Shown: piece after piece, positions 48,316-60,629 of the stretch
How positions within the stretch are numbered: position 1 is the stretch's first letter
Layout of the letters: each line of letters opens with the position of its first letter
Assembly: GCA_003991915.1 (NCBI GenBank)
Contig: RQTK01000005.1
Coordinates: 1,346,535 to 1,410,534, forward strand
From: Elysia chlorotica
Taxonomy: Eukaryota; Mollusca; Gastropoda; Plakobranchidae
DNA length: 64,000 nucleotides
Direction of reading: 5' to 3'
Notes under the pieces: generated by a model
The model's input: only the letters and a program-made list of their open reading frames with translations
Told to the model about the DNA's origin: nothing
Databases searched by the model: none
Translations under genes and position numbers: made by a program

Positions 48316-49199
48316 TTGCACATTATATGGATAGTTAATAATAATGCACTTGTAGTTAAGTAAAGTTAAGACGCCGTTGGTAAACAATAGAGGAGGAAAA
48401 TGCCTACAGGCCTTGGCCTTGCCACTCGTGACTGACATCCGCCTACTAATTTAAGGCTAAGCTTACTGCTGCTCTTCAGTCAACGGCCTTGGCGAATGCT
48501 TGTCTCTCTACGACAGTTTGTTGAGAGAAACTAAAAGAATAACAAAATAGCAACTTACATGGCCCTTGTGAGTTGTATTAAATTACAGTAAAGGGAGCAG
48601 ATGTTTACTTATCTACTCTACATCAGAACTGGAGACTAGATCTACATACCCTAGACACTCTAATATGGTCTTCTATCTAGAAGCTAGATATCAATTTTAG
48701 ATTCGATATAAGACGGGTAGGATTGGGTGAATACATTTAATTTTCTTTTAAGAGAGGATTAGGAGAAAGAGGGGGGGGTAGATACATAGGAATTATCTGT
48801 TATGCCAGTGTGTCAACGAACGTCCTCAAGAAGTTTGCTTTCACACACTCGCACCACAAAATGTATGAATTACACTTACAGAGCGACACAGTAGTTAAAG
48901 TGCTGAATCTATTCCTGGCTCTGTGAGAGACAGCAACATCTTAAAGCTAATTGGTCACGCGATGAGCTCGTAAATAAATAACAGCCGCTTGGTCCCCGTG
49001 GAGATGTCCAACTAAGGAAGTCAATTCCATAGCTTTAAAAGTGTATGAACAATCGAATCGAACTCTGCATCATGATTATTCAGCACATTACATCGTAGAA
49101 AGTAACCTCATAATGCATATATACATAAAAACAGTAGTTGTTTTCACTGAGAAGGTTCCGGGCCAGTTTACCTGTTTTGGTACATTGAATTCTAGTCAT

Positions 49200-49760
49200 T
49201 GAGAAGTCTGATTAAATTATGGCTCGAGCTGGCTACTGGCTCTGACGTCAGGCAACAAGTTCCGTCTGAAAGTACGTATCAGTAACGATGGATCGCCGCA
49301 TCGCTGCCCTCCCTTCCCGATAACTACAGCCTCCCCGCTAGCGAGTTATCGCCCGTGTCGCCTCGAAGACTAGAAGGACGGGAGCTAGGCTGAGCAGGCG
49401 AGGGTTAGAGGACTTGCTTCAAGCTACCAGTGGAGTGTTTTCTTCAGTCCTTACCTCATCTGAAAGGGAGATGCACAGAAAAATTTATTATGTCCAGAAT
49501 TGAATGTACTTAATGAATGGACACTGCAGTCTTGTTGTTGTTGTTGTTGTTGTTGTTGCGGAGTTTTTTTCAAGCAGCAGACGGCTCCAAGAGAGTACGA
49601 GCAGACACTGGGGCGGGGGCAGCAGGCACACCTGGCCAGTTTCGAGTGGGAACGCCCAGAGCGATGTTGACCTGTGGTCAAGCGATCAGTGCGCGGTGAT
49701 AGCACTGGTCCTTAATTACTCGGGTGCCTGTGGGTGCCTGGCAGGAGCGCTAAGACATTA
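49200..49760 (-). promoter_or_regulatory. Possible GC-rich 5' region or first exon of the receptor gene
   Basis: Two GC- and CpG-rich blocks (49230-49400, 49590-49760) in AT-rich surroundings. On the minus strand a good donor, GATGAG before gtaagg, lies at 49455/49454 and follows an ATG. Joining it to 45245 stays in frame through the receptor exons, but the frame would match by chance one time in three, and no signal peptide results. Confidence 0.25.
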
Positions 49761-49794
49761 CACCTGAGTCCGACGAGCCTAATGATCTGGGGCG

Positions 49795-49851
49795 GGGGTA
49801 AGGGGGGGGGGGGTTGTTGTTGTTGTTGTGTTGTTGTTGTTGTTGTTGTTT

Positions 49852-49896
<45 letters not shown>

Positions 49897-49915
49897 TAGG
49901 GGGCGGGGGTTATGC
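49795..49915. repeat. (GTT)n flanked by G-rich blocks
   Basis: GGGGCGGGGGTAAGGGGGGG precedes about 80 bases of GTT, and TTTTAGGGGGCGGGGGTT follows. The near-identical GGGCGGGGGT on both sides suggests duplication around the microsatellite. Confidence 0.85.
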
Positions 49916-50218
49916 TTCTCTGAGTTGTCATGGCGGGGATTGATTGAGGGTCTCTCCGCTAATGTGCCGCAGTCTCTCCTGATAAAGACTTTATCTCAAG
50001 ACCTGCATGACGGCTGGCATAGCCGCTGTTTAAGTCTTCATAATCTAACGGCCATTCTCAGACAGTATGTATGTGCAGTCCATTTCTAGAGAGTGAAAGT
50101 GCCATTCAAACTATTTATGTCTTGATAACACAAAGAATTCATCAACTTATCGTCAGAATTTCTACCTGAAACAGTTAGCCAAGTGCTTAAAGTGGAAGAT
50201 CAAGTACAGGCAAATAAT

Positions 50219-50228
50219 CATGATGGTA

Positions 50229-50300
<72 letters not shown>
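50219..50300. repeat. (GAT)n microsatellite
   Basis: About 26 GAT units. Confidence 0.95.
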
Positions 50301-52680
50301 GTGATAATATGATGATCATGATCATGATGTTCATATTTGAAACAAGCTTCCCAATACGTCTCCATGCAAAAAAACAACAATAAACAAACAAACAAAACAG
50401 CCTCCAAAACCGCAATACTCCTAGAGGCTAAGAGGTGTATCCGCTTTGTCTCCCCTTATAAATAATAACAAAAAATGGCCATTGCTCATCACAGCTCCTT
50501 AGTGTTACAATATATTATTGCGTTATCAGAAAATGTAAAACCATACATATAACGTTTTGCATTTGAGAAAAATCGCTACAGTTTTTTTTATACAGTCTTA
50601 GTTTGAAAAAAAATCTGTATATCTTATGGAGTAATTACATTTATAAACGTCTAGTCAAAGTGTAACTTTGCTCTATGTCGCGATCTTTGGTGTTTCACGT
50701 TCTTTCGTTTCATCTCAAGAGAAAATTGGTACCCGGTGTTTTCAAAGATTAGACCAACAATAATTATTGATACATGATTTGTTGTTACAGTTTCTATGGA
50801 TCAATGCGCGCACGGCCTGGCTACCTGTCGCCTTACTCCATAGACCCAAGTCACTAGTGCCCTTATAATTATGTATATTGATCAGAACGCTAACATTTCG
50901 ATATTTTCTCACGCATGTATTGCGTCAACAGAGAATGGGTCAAGAGTTGTCCTAGGCGTTAAATAGAATAGTTATAGAAACGCTTTGTATCGCCGGCAGT
51001 CATGTGTTTGTGTTTCCTTCATGCAACATTACAGGAAAAACTACTCGATTACTTGTACCTGGTACCTAAACCTGGATATAGATATCTAGTCAGTGTCTAC
51101 GTATAATGGTCTTACTTTCAATCCATTTTCCTCTTAACTATAATTCCGTCTTCGAAGGATACAAGCCGATGAGCAGTCATAGTGAAAACCACCGGCTACC
51201 TTTTTAGGAAAGCTGTTGCAAGAAATTTCAAAATATCGAAGTACATGTACTACATTGTAAAACAATGCGAAAAATCTGAGCGCATTTTTCTGACATCACT
51301 ATGTTCACTTTGAGGAGGAAAACACATGTGAGCGTTAAGACAGGAGCAGATGGAGAAATGACAAGTGCTCAGTCTGTCAGAGATCGGGTACAGCGGGCCG
51401 AGTGCATGCCGGGCCGGGCTAGTGTATCCCCACACGAGGTAATCTCGTCAGACACGCAGCGGGCCCCCTGGTCTTCTACCTCCACATTCCAACTTTAATT
51501 TGGCTTTATCTGATCTCTCTACACCTCTCTTCCTTTGTAGCTTCTATCTCTCACATCTAATCTATTTTCGCCCATCCCTGTGTATTGTATTCACTCAATT
51601 CCTTAGTACTTAAAGTTCTAGAAGTCTTCTATGAAACCTATCACCTACCTAGATCTCTGTTTCTCCACCAGTCTCTCTCAGATTCTGTCAAAGCTGGGCT
51701 TTTCTCCCCCACACCGAAACAATGTTTGACTTCTGTAGAAGCCCCAAGCCGCATGTGGGGACGCACACGACAGGCATCAGAAGTTCATTGCGTTTTCACT
51801 TCAATGGAGTCCTCTTTTTATAGTGTGTTGTATTGCAGTTCTTATATATAACATATAACATATGCATTTGCCTTTATGTTTGAGGTTTGTATGTTTGCTT
51901 GTTTGTTTTGCTGCTGTTGTTTATGTTTCTGTTTTTGCATCCCCTGTGACAATGCTGCAAAAGGCTCTTTAAAAAATAACTAACAATAAACTAAAATAAA
52001 CTAATACATGTAATTTTCTTGTTGATACTTGCATTCCATTTCAGAGCGGGTCGCATTTTTAAACTGGGCATTAATACATGTATTATTATTATAAAAGAAA
52101 TTACATTCATTGTGGTTTTGTTGGTTACAAAAAACACTGCTTTTCGCTAACTTAAGCAATAGCTTTTTACAAAACGTTGCACATAAAAGTGCGTCTCTTT
52201 GTTTTTGTTTTTCTCTGTTCGTTCCCTACAATATACCAAATTAAAAAGCAGCCAGCCAATTATCAAAGCGGTACAGAATTTTCTAGACCCGTAGCATAAG
52301 CATATCTTTGTGACAAAACAGTTTGCAATTGCTCCATGTGGTATTTATTTTATGGCGTGAAGATCAAAATATTTATTAGGTTTTCTGTAAGTAGCCTACA
52401 TGTATAGATAAAAGTCAACGGATTGGTGGAATTAGGTGAGTAATTAGAGCCACGCCAGTCGACAAGTTTGGAAAAGGTTCAACATTTTTGGATTTCTAAG
52501 TTTACCACACCAAAGAAGTCAAACAGGTTTAAAGAGTGGTTATTACTTTTCACCAGAAACGTTTTTATGTAATAAAATCGATAACGGGATACATGCATGT
52601 CTTTGTTTTGCGGGAAAACCCTTCAAGCCGAAACGATTATTATAAATCTTGTTATTGCTTATCCCTGAAGGTCTCAAAGA
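50301..52680. other. No gene seen
   Basis: Unstructured sequence. An open frame at 51301-51498 has a GC-richer centre and a possible donor (CACGAG before gtaatc) but no recognisable motif, so I do not call it. Confidence 0.35.
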
Positions 52681-52689
52681 AAAGGCGAT

Positions 52690-53790
52690 TTAGAGTTGCT
52701 CTGATTGTAATTGGAAAAAAAATGTTAATGCACTCAGTGAAATTTGACTAAAAAAGCACGTGTTTCAGAATTCTCATAGGTGGAAACTGTCAGTATGTGA
52801 AACTTCAAACACAAAAATGTACGGCTTCGTTTTCATGCAATCATTGGAATTGTCAATATTGACTTTAAAAGTCTGAACAACGTTATTTGCAATAAAAGGA
52901 GTTATTGGCAATTTTATGTATATAAAATACTCTTTGTGTCATGTAATTATTAGTCTTTATTGCCTTATTGTGACTTTATTTTATTTTGTAATAAATACAT
53001 TTTGAAGGATGAAAAATCGACAATTTGGGATAGATCAAATGCAGTCGAAAAAAATACTAAAATAAAATGCGCTATATGACCTTTGATCTTGAAAAAACAC
53101 GTGTTTCGTTTATTTATCGAAAGAAGGTTTTGTGTGTGAAGCCTCAGGCATCTAACTTTGTACAAATGTGAAGTTATATATATATTGTACCAAATTCAGA
53201 CTTCTAAGGCTGAAAGAATAGACTTATATTGTTAATTTAATGAGTTTTTTAGTCTTAAACTTAAAGACACTTTTTGGGAAACGCACTCGGTGACCTTTGA
53301 CTAAAAAAAACAAAACAAGTACCACTACTCTGATTGGTAGAAAACTTTGATACATAAAACTACATACATTTTACTTTAGATAAACGCAAAGTTTCGTCTT
53401 ACTTCAGGTATTGTCTCCCCCATGTCCTATTTTCAAAATTTTGAAAAGTGTGATTTTGCTATGAAAAGAGTTAATGGCCGTTTTATGAATTTAAATTACT
53501 TGCTAAAGTGTTGTAATTTGTAATCTTCATCGCCTTATTGTGACTTTGTTTTAACTTTAACTAAAGCTAGCTTTTTAGTGGTGTCGAAATAGATGATTCA
53601 CAGTTGCTTGGATGCAATTCCCAAAAAAGTTACTTTTTTTTTTTTTTTTAAAGAAATGCACTCGATGACCTTTGACTTTGACAAAATATGTGTTCCAGTC
53701 CTCCGATTGGTGGAAAGTTTTGGTAAATGAAACTTCAGACATTGTACTTTATAAATATGCAAAATTTTGTTTTGTTACAATTAGTGGCAA
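52690..53790. repeat. Degenerate long tandem repeat with TGACCTTTGA motifs
   Basis: Three to four diverged units. Shared anchors are TGCACTC.GTGA...TTTGACT (52730, 53283, 53657), CGTGTTTC (52759, 53100), CTCTGATTGG or CTCCGATTGG (53325, 53700), ATGAAACTTCA.ACA and GCCTTATTGTGACTTT (52961, 53541). Confidence 0.7.
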
Positions 53791-53799
53791 AATCAGTCC

Positions 53800-56385
53800 T
53801 GTTTAGAGCTAATCTTCCTGGACTATACCAGTATCTAAACTTATGTAGCTTACATTGTATTTTTCTTCTCCTTCACTGCGGGTTGAGACTGCGATAACAA
53901 ATTAATTATCTATCGTATCTTGTATTTCGTAAGCTTTAAATGTATTTTTCCTCCAACGATTAGGCCCACTGGGTTCTCTAAGTCTAAGTCTAATCCTCGC
54001 ACTCTGCTCTACACACTCGGCAACCTAAGGACTGTTTCAATGTGAATTGATCCAACTCAGTGATTGATCCGTTTCTCATTTTCTTTCTACTCTTATCTAA
54101 GGCTTAAGTGGAGGGGAAGAAACTGCGGTAAATGAACGCATTTGGAATAATACTCATTTGATTGCCCTCCCTACCCAGGCAGCGTGATGAAAGATTGCAA
54201 GATACTTGCGTATTGTTGCTATAGAATATTTTTTTTCTTTTGAACTTTTTTTTTTGGAGATGAGTCAGAGAAATCAGCAATGAACGAACCTTTTACTTTC
54301 TGGCTTGGTTAAATTTAATAAGTCTAGGCTTCTGTAAAGATGATGTATGTACATGTACCACAATGAGTACGAGTATTTATGAAAAGAAAAAAAATCTACA
54401 CAAGAAATTCTTTATGAAGTATATAATATAACAAATATTTTTTATTTCAAAATGTAAAATTGTAGTCTATAATATAAAATGATTTGTTTTATTTAAAAAG
54501 GTTAAAAAATGTAGTCTAGGTAAATAGATGGTTAATATCATTGTAATTTAACATGTATAAAATTATATAATCAGACCATTTTTAATGTAATGTTAAAGTA
54601 AAGAATATATTGTATAGTAGTTTAAAAAGTATACATCATGTATTTTACACAAACGAAATGTCTTCGTTAACAATGCTACTAAGTACAAATTTATAATAAC
54701 ATTAGAATTTACATGAGGCTTAGCCTGTTGTACACATCAGTCCTTTCAACACTTAGGTCCATACGTATGTAGTTGGTACTGATTCTGAAAGGATGGCAGC
54801 GATTGTGCCTAGCTATGCCACATATGAAATTGTTTGTCTAATCTTGCGAGAGCCGAGAGTAAGAACTGTGAGGGATCAGCGCTTGGCAGCGAAAATGGTT
54901 TAAAGTCTACCGGGAGGTACTTGTGAGACCCTAAAAACATTAATGGACCCAGTAACCGGCTGGGATAACCGGGCATTATTGACGAAAATGACAGCAAGAA
55001 ATGAGCAATGAACAGGACTGAATACCCTCAGTTCATATTTTTTCAACCATGATACGGTCCGCCGGACGCACGTACTTGGGAAGTCAAATACTTATTTATT
55101 AATTAATGAGAGTGAGAGTGGTAGATGTCACTTTGTCAAAAGGCATCTTATCATACATCTAGTTAGTTTAACTAAGCCTGCCTTATTAAAGACATTAATA
55201 TGCCCTCTATGATTGAGGGATTGCCGTTATGATGTCATGTTTATCTTTTGTGAAGGAAGCTAGGTTGTTGTTAATATACAATTACATAATATAATACAGT
55301 ATGTACACAATAATACACAGAAACTATAACAAGTTGCAAGGTGAATACACACACACACACCTACCTAAGTAGGCCTACATGTAATATACAGGACATAAAA
55401 ACTTCACATATATATATATATATATATTCAGAACAACTTTTCAGGCTGTGATAACAACCTCTCTGTGGGCAAAATTACATGAAATCAAGTATATAAGGAC
55501 ACCTAATATATTAGTATTTTATATAATAATTAATATCGTTAGCTAGTCATGTAAGCTATAAAAATGATGCAAAGTTGACAATGTTTAAAAAAGTGAGACA
55601 AGCCCACACAAAAGTACGTAAATTTTTTAATATACCAATAGTTTCTGAAACCATTGAAGAGAGAAGTAGGACATTGTACAGCCTCTAGAGATTAACCATT
55701 AAAGTTGTATAGATAGAATGAGCTAAAAAAGAGCAATAACATAGATGGGCACAACTTGATAACAAACAAAAAAGTTTTATAGATAAACAGATACAGTGGA
55801 AACCTCATAATTTTAGATGCTTGGGAATTGTCCAACTTCCAATCTAAGGGAAGTAACTCTAATCGAAAAAAGAACTCGCTCGAGAAAAATAAATCCCACT
55901 CCCACTCTTTCTTCCAAATATTATGTTAAAAATTTTGTTTAAATAGACAGATAAATTCTTTTTCATTTGATATATGATATGCACGCTAACAGCAAACACA
56001 TTAATTAAAAAAAAAATACTTTGAAACATTCAACAAAAACACCTTGTTCATGGCTTTATCTTCATACATCAGCTTTTTCCCCATTGAATCTGCGACGTTT
56101 ATGAGAAATAAAAAATATCAGACTTTGTTTTGTGAGGTTTTCACTTAAATCTTACAGCTGGATGTTAAAACTGTATAGATGTGGTTATTTTGATTGGGTT
56201 GCTTTTTCATTGGTTGAAATACCACCTGGTGATCCTATGCACAGGACAAGGCCACTAAATGTCATAGATGTAAAGAAATTTCTAGCTCGCATTTCTCTGT
56301 TTCTCTGTTTGATTACCACAACTTTTGGAGTTTTCTAGGATTTTGAAGTTCCACAGAAAGAAATTACTGAGATCAGAGGCCCATC
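53800..56385. other. AT-rich intergenic, no gene seen
   Basis: Very AT-rich from 54350 to 56050, with (AT)n at about 55408-55428. No exon, SINE or array is recognised. The left end of the DUF1761-like transcript (its 3' UTR) should lie in the right part. Confidence 0.45.
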
Positions 56386-56442
56386 ATGAGAAGAAAAAAA
56401 AAGAATACAATTAGACTTGATAAAACCAAATCTGATCCCTGT

Positions 56443-56632
56443 CTACCTAAGGCTGACAATGCACACTCCCGAGACAGCCATGCTGATTACGTTGTGAACT
56501 TGCTCGATGACGTACACATCAACAGATCTATGAGCGAACAGCACCGGTGGGAACCCCAGCATGGACGTCAGGCACCAGAGACCAACACCCAACTTGAGGC
56601 CGTCCACAGCGTTCACAGCATGGAATGTGTCT
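56443..56632 (-). CDS. DUF1761-like membrane protein, terminal exon
   Basis: 190 bases. The first base completes Ile 67, then it encodes DTFHAVNAVDGLKLGVGLWC to AVSGVCIVSLR and TAG. The pattern, a soluble turn with DGLKLG, a helix ending W, FAHRSVDVYVIEQVHN and a last helix, fits the C-terminal half of DUF1761 proteins (helix, F..RS...I..GH, helix). The acceptor is AATCTTCCAG before AGACAC, phase 2. The plus-strand open frame here is a shadow. Confidence 0.75.
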
Positions 56633-56990
56633 CTGGAAGATTGGCAGGCGCAGTTATTGAGTTACGGTAAAAATACATACAGGAATATTTCTTTGGAAGA
56701 TAGTGAGGTACTATTTAGTAGGAAACACCAACTACAGGAATTTGTCTCTGGGGGATACCCGGGGTATGTCTGTGAAACAGAACATGGTACAGTTAAGGTA
56801 AAAATACATGCAGGAATATTTCTTTGGAAGATAGTGAGGTACTATTAAGTGAGGAACACCAACTATAGGAATTTGTCTCTGGGGGATACCTGTGGGTATG
56901 TCTATGAAACAGAACATGGTACAGTTCAGGTAAAAGCATCGCCCCCCCAGGAATGGGTCTCTGGAAGATATCACGGTAGGTAAAGAGTTA
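56633..56990 (-). repeat. Array repeating the last-exon 3' splice site of the DUF1761-like gene
   Basis: The real junction on the minus strand is AATCTTCCAG|AGACACATTCC. In the intron just upstream the same edge recurs as CCCCCAG|AGACAAATTCC (near 56747 and 56879), CTTCCAG|AGACCCATTCC (near 56960) and two decayed forms CTTCCAAAGAAATATTCC (near 56690 and 56825). These sit in a 133-bp higher-order unit that also repeats GTAAAAATACAT.CAGGAAT and GAAACAGAACATGGTACAGT. Confidence 0.85.
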
Positions 56991-58047
56991 TGGTTAAAAA
57001 ATAAATAAATAAATAAATAAAAAAAAACACCAACAGGAAAACACACACCAGAAAAGAGATATATTAAAGTTCATTTTAAAACCCGGAGAGCCCTACTTCC
57101 ATTCTAATGTCATGTCAAAGTAAAATTGTATCAACCTTAAACGTAGGAACTGATATCTTTACATCTTTAAAATGAAGACCAAAATGATACCCTGATTACT
57201 TTATAAAAAGTGTATTTAATACAATACATATATCTAGATTTATTCCTTGTCTAAAAGATAATAGCCCTTCATGTCCACAGATGTGCCACTACAGGATTTT
57301 TTTTTAATTCAATTTTTGTGTGTGACCACTGACATGCCTTTTCTCCAAGAATACTACACATACTACAATGTAGTTCAAGTACAGAAATATCCCTCAACAA
57401 GAGTAAATGAGTGTGTGCATCCCCTTATGAGTGGAAGGATCTAACTTTTATGTATAGGCCTACAGAGAATAGGGCACATTCTTTTTGAATGCAGGAATAG
57501 AGGGTATTTAAGTTAGGTTATAAATTTTCATTAGGAACTTGTTTATAACAAAGTGCTTAAGAGGTTAGAAAATTAGGGGTGCTTGATATTTTTTATCTCT
57601 GAATCTGATGTGCACTGAATGTTTAACAGTCTTTACATGTCAAATTGGATTTCCCTTCATCTCTTTAAACTTCTAAAGTTGACTTCGTTTTCCAATCTCA
57701 TTCTCTATCCAAGTACTGTACAATGGACTCCGCTTGACATAAACCTTAAGCTTAAACTATGGCTTTACAAGCTCTTCCAAACTTCGGATAACTTAGGCTG
57801 TTCTTAAAAGGTTTCTGATCTTGAGCGGATTGCAAATACATGGCAACCTAGAAACAGTTATGCCAAGCGGATCTTATTTTTCTACTGAACATTTATGCGC
57901 ACATCACAAAAATAACCCTTTGCTTTTACAGTTCTTTACTGAACTCTGGCAAAAGTAACATGCCAACTTTTTTTTTGCTTTACTGAAACTCTGAACATTT
58001 AGAGAAAACCAGCATCACTGCTAAAAACTTCTTTACCATAGGCTTAC
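56991..58047 (-). other. Intron of the DUF1761-like gene
   Basis: Rest of the 1415-base phase 2 intron (56633-58047). It contains (AAAT)n near 57000-57020. No further exon is needed, since the two coding exons join in frame. Confidence 0.7.
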
Positions 58048-58247
58048 ATCAAAATAAATCTCAGCAGAAGAACCAGCATGATGTTAACAACAATTGTGAC
58101 TCCCACGGCAGCGCTGTTTTCGATATCGTTCACAGACTTGTCTGGAAATACTCTCTTCAGCCAGACTCTCCCTGATGGAGATTTTGGGTGGTAATACAGG
58201 GCCCCAATGATAAAGTTGCTGATCACAGCAACCACACAGCCAATCAT
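58048..58247 (-). CDS. DUF1761-like membrane protein, first coding exon
   Basis: 200 bases: 66 codons plus AT. It starts with ATG 58247-58245 and encodes MIGCVVAVISNFIIGALYYH, PKSPSGRVWLKRVF and a second helix AAVGVTIVVNIMLVLLLRF. The N-terminal FIIGALYYHP...G..WLK is the hallmark of DUF1761 (first helix, then G.lWY.p..fG..W). With the last exon it makes a 129-residue protein with four predicted membrane helices (about 3-18, 47-68, 75-95 and 108-127), a normal family length. Function is unknown for the family. The donor is GAT before gtaagc. A 5' UTR piece (58248-58272) follows acceptor CCCTTACAG. Confidence 0.8.
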
Positions 58248-58272
58248 GTTGCCTTCAAAACACTTTAATCAC

Positions 58273-59700
58273 CTGTAAGGGAAAACATAAACAAATTTTA
58301 AATTTAAAAAGAGCGACACACATTCACCACCTTCTATGACAGTCTTAATAAGCAGATCAATGTCACTTGGAACTAAAAAGTGTGATTTTCATGATAGCAT
58401 TGATCTTACTTTTAGTTTTAAAAGCAGTTTTCAGTAACTGTTACTATCTCACACTTTAAAAATTATATCTCATAAATCTGATTAAAGTGCTGTGGTGGTA
58501 AATATCTATGGACGCCTTGTAAACTTTATTGTATAAAAATTTACCAAAGTCATAATTTAATCAATAGATTCTTTGATTTACAGGTGAAGAGTTCATTTCA
58601 GTCCAATTCTTTTTGGTAGGCCTACACTTTTAAAGGTTACATTTTTAAACATACATTAGATTTAAAAGTGCACTTAACCATCCCTGCAGCAGGACATTTG
58701 ACCAGGCCAAGGAAATTGGTTAAATTGGATACAGCAGGAGAGGGGAGCGTGCTTTGGTTCCAAAATAATGGTCATTCAACCTGCACAGCATTGAGTTGCG
58801 CTGGTAAAAAATATTGCAATATTTTCCAGTCTTTACAGTTCACCCACAATAGGCTATGGCGAGACAAAGTGTAGTGTGATACAGTGTGTAACTGTAAGAA
58901 GAGGTGTTCACTGGGGGAAGAGGTGTTCAAGAGGCATTCAGTCAGCGATGTGACAAGACAATAGGATCGTCGTTCAGCAGCCCACTGATAAATGATGAGG
59001 AGAGAGTGCGCGGGGAGTCTGGAAGATGAAATATTTTCTCTACTTACTGGGATGTAGATGTAGACTAGATCACTCGTCTACATCATTTTAAATCAAATTT
59101 CAAAGGGATTTTTTTTTTGCATGCTACTTACTAGAGAGTCTAGAATCTAGATATGATAATATAATAGACTAATATATCTAGATAAATAATAATGAGGTCT
59201 AGATTTAGGTTTAGGCGATAACCTGCCTAATCCGAGATCAACTCTTGAATCTTAATCCAATCAGCATTCAATCCAAGACTTTTCACTGAATTATAGGGCC
59301 TATAATCTAAGTGTAGCCATATGTGAACAACCAGCAGTCAAGAGTAAGTTGGTAGGCTAGCAAGGCGTCCAATGAAGCCTTGTAGGCTAGCCGATAACTA
59401 GCTTACGTCGTTTGATACGACCGAGACTAAGCTTATCTGAAATCCTCGGACTGAGGAGCGCAAGTCACAGAAAATTTTCGCGACCGGAGGAGGCCCAGAT
59501 CTCTATGATACTGGATTGTGATAGTGATAGCGACTATTCCTTTCGGTTTGGGGCAAAGCGTCCAAAAATAGATTTTGGACGCCTTGGTTTGAGGCGAGGC
59601 TTCCAAAAAGTTCTTGAGGAGGCCTTGGTTTGGGGTAATAAGTGCTAATGATGAACATCTCATCTGTGGTGATTGGTCCCTGTCAAAGTGTCCAAAAAAA
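58273..59700. other. Upstream of the DUF1761-like gene
   Basis: It begins as 5' intron of that gene. A GC-richer patch at 59400-59650, with an open plus-strand frame (59412-59648) of no known family, could be the shared promoter area of the divergent genes. TCTAGA-rich words occur at 59140-59230. Confidence 0.35.
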
Positions 59701-59706
59701 GAAGGC

Positions 59707-59836
59707 AAGGTCACCGAAATAAAGATAAATTTGCAGCAAGAATCAAAGTGATCTTTGTGGCTATATTAAAGGAAATCACTTTTATCCTTGGTGTACCAAA
59801 ATCTTTTCACTTCTTTCATTTCGGTGACTTGACCTT
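59707..59836. repeat. Imperfect foldback
   Basis: AAGGTCACCGAAATAAAGA at 59707 is complementary to CTTTCATTTCGGTGACTTGACCTT (59813-59836), and AAAGTGAT (59745) to ATCACTTT (59775). They enclose a loop of about 22 bases and would form a hairpin of about 130 bases. It may be a small MITE-like element. Confidence 0.65.
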
Positions 59837-60304
59837 CTATTGGATACCCCTTCTATTTTTTGACGCATTTGTCCCTGTGATTCAGAGTTGCCGGCGCTAG
59901 TGATTTTTGCCACATGTACTCATAGATTATTAGATATATAAATTGTTACTAGAATTTAAATCTATATAGTGAGCGATTTAAAAAAAAAGCCCAATTTCAG
60001 TGAGTTTTTCAATAGATGTTTAAATTTATTTTTTCCATTAACTCCTTCAATCTTAGTAGGCCTACCCTCCGTTTCAGAAACATACCGTAGCCTACATGTT
60101 ATATCATTTAAAAGTTGGACATTGTAGCCTTTTCAAGAAACTGAGAGGTCGGTAGATAAATACTAATTAAAACCCCCTGAAACTACATTGCAACAACAAG
60201 CGACATCAAACTAGTCCAAGCGTGGGTCGTCATTCACAGATGGCAAAGTACGCGGTCTTGGTATTAATACAACCCAAGCAACCTGACGAAGCTGTTGTTG
60301 TTGT

Positions 60305-60545
60305 TGTTGATGAGTTGGTCATGAGTTTGTTTAACGTCCAACATCAGCACTATATAGTCTATATTGTGGGCGGGCCTCAAGACGGACGTCTGACAATTGC
60401 ATGTGCTGCCACACACGAGACAGGGCGGGGATACCATGACTCCTGTCTCATCTGGTCACATTAGGAACGCAACCACCAGGATTCGAACTCGGGACCTTTT
60501 GCGTCGGAAGCCGATGTTATACCCTTGGGCCACCGCGCCCCCCTG
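60305..60545 (-). mobile_element. tRNA-derived SINE, full length, reverse orientation
   Basis: Complement of the full element: tail GTTTAACGTCCAACATCAGC, body TATATAGTCTATATTGTGGG, GACGTCTGACAATTGCATG, CACACGAGACAGGGCGGGGA, and head ATTCGAACTCGGGACC with GGGCCACCGCGCCCCCC. It is the best-preserved copy in the window. Confidence 0.85.
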
Positions 60546-60629
60546 CTGACGAAGCACGTGATACCAGGATCCAGGTTGACTGTATTTGTAATGTATTTTC
60601 GCGTGGTTACACAATCATGTTCATTAGAG

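Noticed and set aside
51301-51498. 65-codon plus-strand open frame
   Set aside because: The composition is acceptable but there is no motif, no neighbouring exon and no clear acceptor; left uncalled.
56386-56670. 94-codon plus-strand open frame
   Set aside because: It is the shadow of the DUF1761-like exon on the opposite strand, which has family pattern, helices and matching splice sites.
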